A stretch of 64,000 bases of DNA, from positions 166,214,274 to 166,278,273 of the forward strand of contig NC_067282.1 of the NCBI RefSeq assembly GCF_020740795.1, in the 5' to 3' direction. A program made the position numbers and the translations under genes. The DNA is from Apus apus. Taxonomy: Eukaryota; Chordata; Aves; Apodiformes; Apodidae. This document shows, piece after piece, positions 12,030-26,400 of the stretch. A model generated the notes under the pieces. The model searched no databases and was not told the origin of the DNA. It worked only from the letters and a program-made list of their open reading frames with translations. The first letter of the stretch is position 1. Each line of letters opens with the position of its first letter.

Positions 12030-15008
12030 ATATTGATAATTATGAATATATATATATACAAAAATCTGTTGTGGGTAAGCACTCTGTACTTAATATCATG
12101 GAGTTATCACTATGTGATTAGTAACAAAATGTTATTGTTAAAACATGGATCTGGTGCCTAAAACTCTGCCATGCATGAACCCCCAGCACCTTCCAGTCAA
12201 GTCATACCATAACCACTTCTCTGTCTGCCTCTTTCATATATTAGTCTCAAGAAGCACGCCTCTTTTCTGACACCAGAAGTAGCTGTCTGTTCATTCAGAG
12301 ACCTTTAGCAACTTTGTCCTTTCCACAGGGCTTGTCAAGAGCCATCAGCCAGTAGTGGGTAAACTCCTCTGCTCACAGTTATTTAATCACACAGCATTAT
12401 TCATTATGTTGACCTTGGCAGAATAATTTCTGTTAAAAATAAAACAGTGGCAAGCATCCCACCCTATTCCTCACTAAGCCTACTTTAGATTTCTTTGCAG
12501 ACATCCATTTCATCTTTTTTTGTTCATATATATGTATACACAGGCCCAGTTATCTATCTGCTGATGTGATTTTGTCAAGTGCTGCTCATCCTCCTATTTT
12601 CAAGAGCAAACAAACACTTACTTCCTCTCTCCCTCAAAAAAGATAGAATGAAAAACAATGGAATGAATAAAACACTATATCCAAACAAAGGATTAGAGGT
12701 GTTGCAGTTTTGTTTTCAGAAGATAAAATGCTGTGACTTGCTGGAAATTTCCTATTCTGAAGTAATTACTAAGCTAGTGATTTTTTTCAGTATTTCAGAC
12801 AGGATAAAAAATAGCTCATGTAAAACACGGCAAATAAAGCTTATTGCACAATGAAAGAGCAGACTTTGGAGAGAATAATCTTTAGATTTAATCATTCAAA
12901 GCAGGATTAATAATATGCCATCAGCTGCTAAAACTAACTGAATAACAAAAGGTAATTAGCAAGCAATCTTTCAGTATTATTAATCAGTAACAACATGGTT
13001 TTATAAGGCCCCTGTGTACCTTTTGTCTGATACTGAAAATATTCAGTGTTCAAAACAGACTATAAAATTCAAGGTTAGATCAAATTTCAATAAAAAGCTA
13101 TTCCAATGACCAGTAGGAACTGGACTGGATCACCTTCGTGCAGGAAGCACTTACACTGGTGTAATTATTATTGTACTATTGTATTATTTGTGACAACTAT
13201 TGACTAGGAATGCAATTGGTGCTCAGAGAAATTAACACTTTACAGAGATGACCTAGAGATGAAGTATTAAAAAGTGCAATAGAAACATATGGTTAGATAC
13301 AAAGTCTAGTGTAGGAAAAAAATGCAGCCGTGATAAAAAGAAAGAAAATCATTTCATGAGATAAAATAATTTTTTTAATATTCTTTTTTATCAGTTTTGG
13401 AATAGCAAATTTTGTAAAGTTCTTTAAATAGCCCCATTTTCTAAGAGAGGATATCCATCAGCACCATCCAGAAATATATTCTAAGATAAAATGTTTCTTT
13501 GTATTTCTCCTCTGCTATTCATAGACTATCTCCAGTAAGAAAAAATCACTCACACCCTATTGCTTCTTCATGATGGAGGAAGGGGATGGCAATAAATATT
13601 GTTAGAAAGAGATCATCTGTCCTTTTAAGTCCAAATTTACAGCTCCCTATCTGTCTGAGTGTAGGTATAACTAAAGATAGAACAGGTCCAAATGCAGCAA
13701 CACACTCCTGGAAAAAGAGTTTGCTAAAATACATGTTGAGTACATTTTTATTCAAGGGTCTCCTAGTTCATTGCAACCTCTATTTAGTCATGGTGCCAAT
13801 GTAACATCACTCTTCAGAGCAAACTCCAGTAGGATCTGAGAAGGATGGTCAGTCGTCACAACAGTGCCATCCTTTACCCCTCCATGGTGACTGTCAGCAA
13901 GGAAGCAACCCATCTAACACAGGCCAGGCAGTCAGCAATTGCAGTGGCTTTATTATAAAATCCTGGTTTGGGTGGAAAGTTGTAAGTTCTGTATTGCGTG
14001 GCCTCTAGATCAAGTCAAGGTCATTTCTGAAGAAAACGCGCAAGGCCCGCCTACTGGTCTGCATTTGTTAAGGCTTTCTGGCCAGTCAGGTACCATAACT
14101 CTCTCTGAGACTCCTCTTCCTGCTTTCTGGAAGAAACTTGTAAGCTCTGATGCAGAACCTTCATGCTTGACCCTCTCCTCCATTTGCTTTTCCTTCCAAA
14201 CAAAGCCAGGCTGGGTACCTCCTGCTCATCTTCAGAACCTGGGAACTTCCCTCACTGGAAAATGGAGGACTTCCTGGTGCCACACATCACTGAATACGAT
14301 GACTCAGGTAAGCACTACAGGTTCTGAGATAATTCATATCCTACAGAGCCTACTACTAAAAGGGTCCCAGTTACCTCTGCACCATCACTCTTCTGAAGCT
14401 CATTGAAGCATCCTGGTTTCAATTCATGTCTCTGCATAGAAGCATCTAACACCCTAGGCTGTCCCAAGCCGCTTCCAGCTGCCTCTCCATTAAAGCGCAA
14501 GTCCTCCAGAGCTCCTATATCACATCTGGCAGCCCCATGCGCATTTCTTGGGTACATTCTTCCTCTCAGAGTTCACTGGACACTTGGTGTTTGGGGAATC
14601 AAACTGGGCTGCCTGGCTTTGTGGCTTACCCTCTCTTCTTCCACTCCTCACTTTCAGAAAATTATCACCTGTGGGTTTTCTCTCGAGCAGGAGTGGGTTG
14701 ACCCTCTGGAACCTGCTCTCCAGCATTCCCTCAGTATCTCTAACCACTCAGCTGTGCAGCACGCTGGTGAGAGGTGGGGCAGGCAGGAAAAGCTCAATGC
14801 CAGTAACAACAATAACCTGGTTTTACAAAAATGCGGCTCAGAAAGCCAACTGCAGCTCAGTAAATACTTTCTTCCTAACAAGGCCAGTTTGGGTTTTATT
14901 AAGTAAGGGATCCTCTTATGACAATTGTACCCAGCTGAAGCACAAGTTACATGCTGGAAACAGATTTATCCCAAAGAGACTAAATGCTGTAACAGATGGG
15001 TTGGGCGT

Positions 15009-15123
15009 GCTTGTGCTCATGGAACTGGCTCCCCTCTCTGAGTCTGCATGACTCTGTGTGTGTGTGTGTGCTGGTGAACATCATGCAGACTCGGAGAGGA
15101 GAGGCATTTCCATGAACACAAGC
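15009..15123. repeat. Long imperfect inverted repeat with GT-repeat loop
   Basis: The left arm 15009-15051 and right arm 15081-15123 are each 43 nt and pair at 38 of 43 positions with no gaps; the innermost 10 bp (TCTGCATGA side) are perfect. The 29-nt loop 15052-15080 contains a (TG)n run. The structure would fold into one long hairpin on either strand. On the minus strand two of the five mismatches become G-U pairs; on the plus strand one does. I recognise no terminal-repeat transposon or known microRNA. It may be an inverted duplication, a small palindromic element, or a hairpin RNA gene. Confidence 0.8.
15054..15070. repeat. (TG)n microsatellite in hairpin loop
   Basis: A short run of TG dinucleotides occupies the centre of the inverted repeat at 15009-15123. 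Its length is likely polymorphic between individuals. Confidence 0.9.
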
Positions 15124-18100
15124 AACTTTAATACTGGGTAGGCAGCTAATCCTTAAATATGCTTCTAACTTTTCAAGCTGACTCAGTGTCGATATAAAAA
15201 GACATGAATCTGCCAGACTGAAAACCTCCCACCTCACTCAAGAATTAGCCTGCCAGAAAGATGAGAGCAATGGAAAGTCTGGGATGACATGTAGGCTCTG
15301 AATGACATTACTGAGCTGTGCTACACCCAGGTGGTGTGTCTGTGGTGCCAGGTGCAATATTATTGCTCATAGAATGAAAAATTAAGACTGTTGGGTTTTA
15401 AAGTGCTGAGCAAGAATACAGTGAGACCATCACAGGCATTTGAGTTAACTGCAAACAATTGAGTTACTGTGGTTTGAGAGGCTGAATCATCATCCAAAGG
15501 ATTTCAACTAACCATCTGCAACTGAGGAATAAACCCTATATCTTTCCCTTAACTTAATATGCTTTGCTTTACTGTGGCACCAAATTAGGAGTGTATACAC
15601 AGGCCAGGTGAAGGCAATTCAGCTTTCTATCTGCAGATTGATCATCTGTTCAGACATTCAGCACAGCCTACCATTAAAAGTTTATAAAATATTTTTGTTC
15701 CTAAGTATTTTGTTTTCATTTTGTGCTCTGAAAATCCCTCTTTAACTCAAATATATCCCCTGAGCCTCAGACTCCTTGCTGGAGCTCCAAGGAAAGCTGT
15801 TCAATTTGCAGAGTGAGGTTTACATTTATGCTTCTACACTGTTTCCCATTGAATATTTTGCTGGCAAGATTTTAGCTGCTGTTTGTAAATCCTCACAAGC
15901 TTAATTAGTTTGAGTCAAGCCTAGATTTCTTTAGTTCAGGGAGTGTTCTTGAGCAAGAAGCAAAATCCTAATGCACTGTGGAATTATAAAGCACAACTCA
16001 CTCTAGAAATAAATTAAAATTGCATAGCTGGAACAGACTTAAATTATATGTTTTTCAAATGGCCAGATTTGGGACTTTTTGATAAAATTTTCTTGATAGA
16101 AAAAACCTTGGATACATAGATGCTTACTACACATTTAGATTTTCAGATTTCACATTACTAAACGTTCAAAGGTTAGACCCTATTTTTGTTTCCAGAACAG
16201 TTATTTTAAGTGCATTCTTCAAAAAAAAAAATGTTTAGCATTAAAATCAGAGCCAAAACACTGAGAAATATTTTCTTTCCAGGTAAAAGAATGTTTTCCT
16301 CCTGACATAAACATTCACTCAGGCACAAAGTAAAGACATTATTGGCTCCTCAGACAAGATGTGCAGCCTTAGGCTATTGTGCCTTCTTGTACCATTATGT
16401 CTGCAGCAAAGCTTAAATTGACCAGTGATAAAAACACACTTTTTATTTTGTTTATGATCAAGCCAAAGTATTTGTCTACATAAATGGATGAAAAATACTC
16501 CCCTAATTCAGCTGAAGATCTATTTGATAGTTCTGCATTGCTTGAATATGATTGATTTTCCTGTTTTAACCTTATCTTCCTCAATAAAATAGTAATGTGG
16601 ACATATATCAGCATAATTCATGTCTGGCCATTCTCAAGGCTCTAAAGAGTTCTATAATGTTTCTCCTGAAGTCAGTGTATACTTTACCAGATAAGCTGTT
16701 TGATGTTTTTATGTATAGCTTAAGGATTCCTTTGCCCAGTCAATACTTTGATGATAGCACCTATTTGATAGACTTGTGTCACTTTGACAGGTGTCTAATT
16801 ATATTGCAGGGACCAAAAATGAAGAATGATCTCCAAAATTTACAATGCAGGGAAAATAACCTAAGTAACAAATAATAAAATGGCATCTTATGAAATGAAC
16901 TATCAATCTTTTGGATGATTTTGATGCATAGCTGTTGGTTGGGGATTTTTCCTTGTATTAAGGAAAAGCCTGTTTTTTTGAGGTACCCAGGAAAAACAAC
17001 AATATGGAGCACAGGAAATGTATGTTGTCGGCAAGAAGGCACTGACAGCCGGAGGGTACCATGTATGGTAGAACACAAGACCATCACTACCTACAAGCCA
17101 GCAGAGGACAATCACAGTCCTGTGGATCCCAATCTGCAAGGCATCTGGCGAACAGTTTGAAATTATTGCCTACCTAGAAAATGCAGGGCATCTAACTAGC
17201 AGGCTAGAGTTCAGTCTGCACTTGAACCACTGGCTTTCTTCAGAGGTTTAAAAGAAAAATTGATAAATGGGAGCATCTAAGCACATGGGAGCTCACTGTT
17301 ATGGGGTTAGGGCAGAAGTAGCCCATCTCACCCATGGATGGGTGGGAAGAAAGCCTATGTCTTACCTGCTGCCCTCTTATGCCTCACACTATTTAAATGT
17401 AAAAAATACATAAACCACATTCCTCAAGTGACATGATGAAAAAGCAGAAATGTTTCCTGCAAATTCATTCTGAGCAATACTTCTCTTAATTCAAACATGC
17501 TCAGGTTGCAGATCACAACCACTGGCAGGATTTGCAAAGGTCCTCTTTTCCTCAGTACTGACAGGGGAGAGGGCAATTTTGAAACTTCTGTGCAGAAGGC
17601 AAAGCTCAGGATGAAGAATAGTTTGAGAGCCATGATGCTGACATAAAAAATGACCACCAGGTATATCACAAGGTCTGTTTTTTCTTGGCAGTTTTGCATT
17701 GGTAGTTTTAGGATGTATGACTTCTGTGCTTTCTTCTGAAAGATGGAAGATGATGATAAAATTTTTCCTTGAGCACAGACTGTCACAAAAAGTTACTCAG
17801 GTTGAAGACCAAACATTATGGGACTTAACATAAAATCTGAAGGGAATGTCAAAGCTGCATCACTTTCTGGAGGGCTCCTCTTGCCTGAGGGAACTCGATG
17901 GACCAGTTGTTTGTGCTTTTGCTCCCTGCCACTTCTTTTGCCAACACATTTCTCCCAAGGACAGCGTCCTTCTGGACTTAATACATGCTTGAATGGCTTC
18001 AGGCGTATACAGTCTATCCTGAGCTGCGGATGACTGCTCCAGCATGTCAGGCAGGACCTTGAACCAGCCACAGCTCCTCCTCAGTGGCATAGCCTACACA

Positions 18101-20295
18101 GACTGTTTGGGGCAGCCAGCTGGAACAGTCCATGGGAATCCTCCACACTGCCGTCTCCAGTAGAGTCCCTGATTAATGTTAGGAAGAATACATTAATATT
18201 CTGTCTTTTATTTTTCAGAGCTGTGACTTCTAGCATGGTGCCTGCAGGGGACACTTCTCAGCATAAAATATCAGGTGGCTACACAGTACCCTTGAAATTC
18301 TCAGTGGTGGCAGAAGGCACCCTGCTGGGAGAAGGCAGAGAAAGCAGGCAGCCGGGAACAGCAGGCTGCCAGCTACCCAGCTCTTCAAGATCTTCCAGGA
18401 GAAAAGCTGTACCAAGATACTTTGGCATTTGAGCTCACTTACACCCTCCTCAGGCTCTTTCCAGATACTGCTGCAGTATCTCTTTCCTTCTGAACAACAG
18501 CAGCAGCTGCCAGGAACTCACAATGACTATCCTTTTCCCACAAACACTGGTTGGTGCCCTCCCTGTGCTACCTGTGGCTCTCGGCCCAGCTCTCTTTGGA
18601 TTAAATGGTTCCTGCTACACAGCCTCCATTTCTGGACTTTCTGGGCAAAGTGAGCTGTGGGCTGCTCTGGCAATTGCAACAACACTGCTGTTTCACCAGT
18701 TGTGTGATGTTTGCAGTGATTAAAATAGCAGTAGGTCAACACTTTTTGGGAGCTCTTCCTTGCAGGTGGACCTCATAGTCCATCTCCAACTGCCGCTCTT
18801 CTGTAAGGAATAAAAGTGCAAGGCCTTGTGAACAGGCGTGCTTTGTCTTTTAAGTGCAAAACACGACTCCATTAATCTTACTCTTTTCTTCACTGGCTTC
18901 TCTTCTATGGAACTGCTTTTTCCCTTCTTTCCTGCTTATTTTTTCTCTGCCTTTAACCTTTTGCCTTGACAATTGATTGTTCCTTTTTTGTCTCTCTTTC
19001 CTTGTCTCCTTCTCCTTGTCTCCTTGCCTCCTCTTTGGCGGAAGGTGACATGCTGCTCATGCTGGGAGCATCTACAAGATGATTGTGAAAACAAGCTCTG
19101 GCTTGTAGGCTGCTGGAGGAAATGACAGATGCCTCTTCCAAAGTGACTGCCACACAAGTGCCAAAAAATTGGGAGATGAAAATCAAGTCATGGTCAGGCA
19201 GAAAGGTATTATCTTACCAGAACCTGAACAGCTAACAGGAGCCTGTATACAGTAGAAGTACAAGGCTTTCTGCTTAGGCAGCTTCTCTGGTCTGGCAGCT
19301 CTTCTGCAGCAGCCTTCCCAGGTATATTTCAGCTTGCCAGACTGAAGATTTTGCTTCAAGATGTCCAAATTTGACCTGACCAGGTTGCACAAGTATGGGA
19401 CTGCATAAATAATTACTAATATCTTGTTATTTTCATAAATAGGTTTCTAAAATGCCTTATCAAGATCAGCATATTCCTCCCTGTTCTGCAGAGACAGACA
19501 CACACAGTGCAGTGACCAGCTTTGTGTCACACAATGAAGCAGTGACACAGTCCAGACCTCGTGTCCCAGACAAGTCTTCACCTGCTCCCCAGTAATTATT
19601 ATGATTATATTTGTTTTTTAAATTCTCTTCTCCAGAGGCACCCTTCAGATATTGCGTAATCTAACCAGACATCAGTTGATAGTCTTTCCCAGAGTTCCGT
19701 GATAGCTACATGGCACTCTCTTTCTGAAAGGGAAAAAAAAAAAATAAATTGTTTCTGACTGTTACCCTTTGGGTTTTTTTAATTACATCAGTGTTATACA
19801 TAAGTAAGGGACAAGGTGAAGAAATCCATTTGCTGGATATGAATTTCCATGTACCCTCCATCAGGAAAGGCTGTTTTGACACACCTGACTAGAACAATGA
19901 CTGGATTTGTTTGGTTTCAGGCAGCTGCTTGCGTGTCTGAAGAGCTTAAGACTGATTAGAACTTTAGCAGAATTTTTTTAAGCCACCAAAACTGCCAACA
20001 TATTAGAGATGCTTTCGGCTTTGAAGGTCACTTTTTTTTTCACTGCAGTAAGTGGTATATAACATTATCCACTTTATCTACAAATTATTTGTGTTAATAC
20101 TGGATGGTTTTAAGTGCTGCATTTAATTTACAACTGAAAGCTGTGAAACAACTAACACTTAACAGGAAAGAGAGACCAGCTCTGAGAGCCCTTCCTCTTT
20201 TAATAAAGTTTGCTACAGTAATTATTTTATGTCTTGCAATTGTAAAGGACAATATAAGCAGGAATGAATTAATCTTTCATACGCTCCAGTCCTGG

Positions 20296-20453
20296 CAAGC
20301 ACCATTCTGCTCATCTAGTTTGACCTCCTTTGTTAAAAACCAAAACAAAACACAACAAAAAAATCAACAACAAACCAACCAAAAAAATAAAAATATTAAA
20401 CCAGTAACAAAAAACCCAGGCCATAAAATTTCATCAAGCCCATGACTTTGACA
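20296..20453 (-). mobile_element. Old CR1 3'-end fragment split by A-rich sequence
   Basis: Two blocks resemble the reverse complement of an old amniote (reptile-type) CR1 3' end. 20301-20330 reads 'accattctgctcatctagtt' and on to 'tgacctcc'; 20417-20453 reads 'caggccataaaatttcatca' and on. In the family these blocks are nearly adjacent (a 'catctagtctgacctcctg' segment followed by 'caggccatagaatttc'). Here about 85 nt of A/C-rich low-complexity sequence separates them. This suggests an insertion or expansion inside the old repeat. The identification is from memory. Confidence 0.55.
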
Positions 20454-23400
20454 TACTAGTGCCAAGATAAAAAAAAAATACATCTGCCAAGTCTGCATTT
20501 TACAATAGCTCAGGCTATTGTAAATATTTTTCTCTTTATAGGAACTTTCTTTAAAAGGCTTGTATACCAGCTCTCTGCCACTTCTCCCTACACTCTCAGC
20601 CTTGTCTTTGGCCCATCACACAGGAAAGAGTGCTGTGTTACAGCACAGCCTTACCAGCTTTTGCTACCTCAGGACTCCTTTCTAACACAACAACATCTGA
20701 AGAACCTTTTAGGCAGCTCTATGCTTGTCTGAGCAGTACATGAGTCTTCATGAAAAGGCCAAATCTCCTTCAGGTTTATAAACATTTTGTATATACCAGT
20801 ATCAGCTACATCAGACTAATGAGGACACATCATAATCTGTTATGGAGAAAAGTTGGGCTTGTATGTGATGCGTGTTTCTCAGCAGTGGTTAGGCAAGTTA
20901 CATCTTCCAGAGCTAACAGATCCCTCAGTCCCATGCCCCACAGGATTCTGCAGCTTGCTCAGCTGTGTCAGTTGAATGCAGAAGGCTGTCTAAACCAGGT
21001 GTTCTGAAACAAAATCCCAACACTTTTTCTCCAGAACATAGTTGGAGGATTACTGTTGCTGGTTTGGTTTTGTTGTTGTTGTTTTTTCCTTTTGCTGGAA
21101 AGCCAATGTAGAAGACTTTTCCTCTCCCTGTCCCTCCTTTCTGGACTCCAGTGATGATTTCCTTCACTATTCTCCAAAGTTACACAGAGGCAAATGTTTA
21201 GCATGTCATGCTCTAAACCATATCAGTAAAATGATCCAGATCAAAAATAGAACCAAATTGAAACTTGACACAAATAGACATTTTTAAAGCCTGATATAAT
21301 TTTCTAATATACTTTGCACCCACAGAAAAAGTTATATGAATACACATCAAAAGGATGATCGTCAACTGCAGAACAGGGATGGGAAGGAGAGAGAAGGCTG
21401 TGGAAAGATCAGCAGCCCCTTGGCAGGCAGAAATATCACCCATGGGGTGCCAGCCCTGTTCTTGAGCTCCATGTGCTCTTCTGAAAGAGGTAATCCTGTC
21501 CCAGAAAGCTCCTGCTTCTCTTTTTTTGCTTTCAGATATTTGGTCCCTCTCTACAATACTGAGCACTCATAGAGCTGTGCTGGGAGTTTGGCCAGCCAGC
21601 TGCTCTGGATCAGAATTAATCCTTTTGTACCCAGGGATAGGAACTCCTAAACCAGCACATCAGCTAAAGAAAATATGAAATTATTATAACCTGGATTTGA
21701 GGGTATGTGTGTTTTGTTAAGCCAAATAATTCCAGAGATTTCAAGAGCAGTCAGGCAAACAGCTCAGCAGGCAGTGACCTCCGGAAAGGCCAGGGGCAGC
21801 GAGACTGGAATGAACAGTGAGGACAATTACTAAACCTTGAGCACAGTTATACCAGGTACTTAATAGATACTCTAACTTCCTTTCCACCTCCAGTTTCTTT
21901 TCCTATCACTTCCTTGTCAAGCTGACAATAGCAGGTATATTTAAAGGCTAAAGTCTAGGCAGAATCAAGTTAGTCATATCCTTTTACTTCATTTTACTAC
22001 TGACATCCAGTTGATCAAAATCACATAGCTGACTATGAGCCCAAAACTAGTTACATAGAACTAGATACTTAACAGAGAAGTGCAGTTGTTCTTAAAAGGC
22101 AGTTTGCTGCAAAAGACAATTATACAACACACTCCTTTCTGAGAACATCTTAAATATTCTGCAGAAACACGTGGTAGTTCAGTAAGAAAAGGGAATGCCG
22201 TTTCTTAAAAGAGGTGTGTCAAAATTATTGGTCTTAAAAATAACACATAGGGTGAATAGACATGAATGGCAAGAAAAGGTCTTGAACACTTGTCCTTGGC
22301 AATGTATCAAGTCACTTGTCTCTTTCAGAGTCTCTCAGAACAAAAGCCAGGAGTGCCTACTCTGAAATGACAGTGTCTCATCCACTTACTGAAAGCTAAG
22401 TATTTCCATTATTAAAAATACAAAAAGGTATGTCGTGGGCATGCTACAAGTAGAGTACAGAACGTCAGAAGCCTCAAGAGGGCAAGGAACACTTGAAGAG
22501 GGAAGTGTCTGGGAAAATCAGCCGGAGAACAAGACCCCATGCTGCAGCAAGGGATGAAAAACCCAACATCATTTCTAAACTCAAATATGGTGACAATACA
22601 AACCAGAGCGCATGAGCAACATCTACCAGCCAGATGTAAGTGCACACTTAAGTCCTTACGGCCCTTGCCCACAGCATGTTGAATATATCCTCTGCCTATA
22701 TGATATGCATAATGTAAGTCATGGATCTTTCTGTAGGAACAGAATAGTCACAAGCAGTTTCAGGAGTCTTAGAAGGGCTTAAATAGAGGAGCTGAAGTGT
22801 GTTCTTCTGTCCTTCCATGATTTAATAGGGCCTCTTGCACTTCAGTTTGAGTTACCTTGTTCAGTGAACAGATGGAATATTAATGTAATGTCATTGAAAT
22901 TACTTAGCAAACAAAAGGCTGTTCATTGCATTTTTTTTTACCACATCCTGTACATCAACTGTTGTTTTAGCCTCTGAACTAATAACCTACTTCTTCATTT
23001 CAGATGCCAGTGTCACACCTATAAAAATGGCCAGGAAGGACAAATGAGTAGTGACAGGTACACACTTAGACCTTTTATTCTGTCAAATTCATTCCAGCAA
23101 GAGCTCATTTCCAGAATCAATACTGACTGACAGCCAGTCATTCTAAAAATCAGCATCCTCATGAATCAAATTTTACTCCATATCATACTACATCTACACA
23201 GACTGCATAAAAGCAAAACCCTGAGAGTTTCAACTAGGCACTTCTATGAATGACGTGGCTAAGTTCACAGTATGTGCACATGTACTTGCTGAATAATTTG
23301 TCCTCATCATGCTTTCCAATTTCTAGAGGAATACAGAAGGATCTACATGTTTGAAAGACAGGTAATACAAGCCTCTTTACAGGAAAAGAGGTGTTTCCCT

Positions 23401-26400
23401 ATCCTCTGCTAGACAAGTTGTCACCAAGTTTTGAGCAAAGCAAAGACGTTTCCTGCCTGTAAATACTTACTGCTAATCTCTAGCAATGAGGACAAGATTC
23501 TGACCTTGAATCAGTGTCACCAGTTAGCAGCCAGTGGCAGCAGACCCATTTGTTCTGTGATTTGCACAAAAAGCCATGTTTTTATATGAGTGGAATGCTT
23601 GGGAATATCTTCTGTTCTTAGACTAAGTGCAACCAGGATGCCTCACTGGAGGTGGCAGTGGGATGCAACTTCCTCTTCCAAATACCTCTGCATTTCTCTC
23701 CAGTGCCCTAAGAACCTAAACTCACTAGATAACTTTCTCCTCCAAAGCACAAAGGAGTGCCCAGATGCAACATAACTGGGAACACTCTATGCCTGAACCC
23801 CATCTGGATCTGGATCTCAATTTCAGGTTGAATTTGGGTATTGCCAGGCTGTGTCTGGAATTCTTAGAGTCAAGGTCCTGATGCAGAAAGGGCAAAATTA
23901 TGTATTCAACACACAATGTGCTGAGCCTGGGATAAGCCTAACCCAGCTGACCACAGGATGATCTGAAATCCTGCATCTCCTCTGGGCCTGCAAGCAGTGC
24001 TTCAAACATCCTCTCATGGCCCTACCCGGTCAGAAATGAAAGACTGAAAACACCTCCTGAATTTTGGATACCAAGCTGTTCTAGTGGTTATTAATCATAT
24101 TTTCCTGAAAGCCAAAGAGCTAAGATCACAGGGACAGGTTTGTCTAATAGTTATTTCTCAAGAACCCAATCTCCCAGGAGTATGAGTCTCTGTGGACTCC
24201 AGAGCCCATGCAGGTGAGTTTCCCAGGCTTTAGACATCCAGGTCTTCTTCTGGCTCTAGTAATTACTATTTTTTGTTGATGCAGCAACAAAAGGACCATC
24301 AACCCTAACTTTGAATGAAGCCTGTAGCAAGCAAGGCCAGAATATATCTCCTAACATTTTTTCATTACTACTTTCTTAAATATTTGTTGAGTGAGAACAG
24401 GTGGTTCCTTAACAACCCTCCTGAGCTCCTCATTTGTACTGAATGCTTTAAAAAGAAAAAGAAAAAAAAAAAAAAGACTAACTGAAAAAAAGAGCAAAAG
24501 CAGTTTGAATTTTCTGGGAATTGTTCTGATTCCTTGGTGAGTAAGAAGGGTTAAGTAAAGATGCTAGATCATCAATTTTCACCAAGCAATGAAAGTAGAC
24601 CCTCAGCTTATATTTAGACATCCTTGGTATTCAGAAAAATAACAAAAAAAACAAACCAAAACAAAAAAAACCCAGTACCTTATATATAAGGTTTGGTGCC
24701 AACTCTCTAGGTTAGATACTGTATTCTTGATAGTACAGGCAGTACCTGTAAAATCAGTTCTTGTTATTCCATCTAAAAAGACAGTCATTGCACTGAGCCT
24801 AATTACTTGCATTTCCAACTACCCAGGACATGTCAGAAGGACACTGTATATGTTGAATAAGCAATTCATTCAATGCTTGGACTGAAAATGAGCAGCTTTT
24901 TTAAGACATGTGATTGACTACCTGCTTTTTGCAGGTCTCCAGCTATTCAAGAGAAAAACAGTGCTGTTATCTATTTTAAGCACTGTGTCATTTCAGACAA
25001 TTGCAAACTATGTTAGCAAGCTGCAGTGCAGGCATATTCAGAGGTTTCATGCAATTACTAGAGGCTACAGAGCTTTGATAATTATTTTCACTTGTCACCT
25101 GCTCAACCAGAGCTGCTGAAAGCGATTAATTTCATGCTATAACTGAATTCCCAAAGGAACCAGAAGCCTCTGATTGCACACACTGCAGCTTAAACACAGC
25201 AGCTCGTTCATACACTCTAGAGGGCTTTGGGGAATAAGAACAGCACCACCACATAAATATGCGATTTACACCTGCAAATCAACTGGTAGCATTAACGCAC
25301 TTGGAGATAAATCCTGTAGCAGGATACCACAGCAGACCTCCAGCAGACCTTTCATTTGTTCATTTTTACTGTTTTAACAGACAGTTTAATGTAAAGAAAA
25401 CCTTTGTACACAGTCAGGCAGCATATTTCAAGGCAAAGTACTTTCCACGCTGTGTAATTACATTGTAGAACTTGTCGCTCGAGAACACTGAGGTGGCCAA
25501 AAGCGCAAGTGAGTTCAAAGGCACTTTGTGCAGGCTAAGTTCAGAGGCAGCTCCTCAATATGACCATCTTGATGCAATCACCTTCTCAGGAAGTTCCCTA
25601 AAGTGCTGGACCTGGGAAGAATGATCAGGGTAATAATAATTTTCAGTATATCTTGATTTTATGAGCTTTCCTTAAATATTTGCTACTGCCTGGTGTGGGA
25701 CACAGGGCTACTCAGGGCAGACTTCTGACTCAACCTATCATGGTCATTCTTCTGTTCCCCTGTACTTGCCAGCACTAATTATAATTACTGGGTGACATGG
25801 ATGTTGTACAGTTTTGCTCAAGGCAACCTCCCTGCATCTGGTATCCTTCCTGCAACCGACTAACTGTCTGTACATGGGAGTCTTTAATAAAAGGGATATT
25901 AAGTGTGGTTTACACAAGTTAATTGCAGCCAGTAGACCTGACCAGAGTGAATTTAAGTTACTTCCTTCTCTGACCTTCCTCCAATTTCTTGCTGTCATCT
26001 CCCCCACAGGGCATTTGCTACAGTTATTTTCCAAACAAGGAAATGTTATCTCTGATTCCAAGAGAATCACTCTTTGTATTTTTCTGAAAGAATATGAGGT
26101 TTAGAACCTTTCTAGCACTGCTTAAAATACACTCCAAAGTCTCTAGCAGAAAGTCTCGTGTCCCCATTTGTTTTGTATGTTATATTTGTATGTATATTAA
26201 GTTTAAGCACTGAGTTGTTAAGGTAAAAATTTGGAAATTTGACTGGTTGATAAGAAACGATATTTTCTTCTGACTTCTCCTAGAGTGTACTGAAACAAGA
26301 AAGGCAAAAAGGGACACACAAAGAGCAAGTGTCTAGAGGGTAGGCAGTCTTTCCAGACTTGTGAACTAGATTCATATCCAATCACCTGAACTGTGATTGA

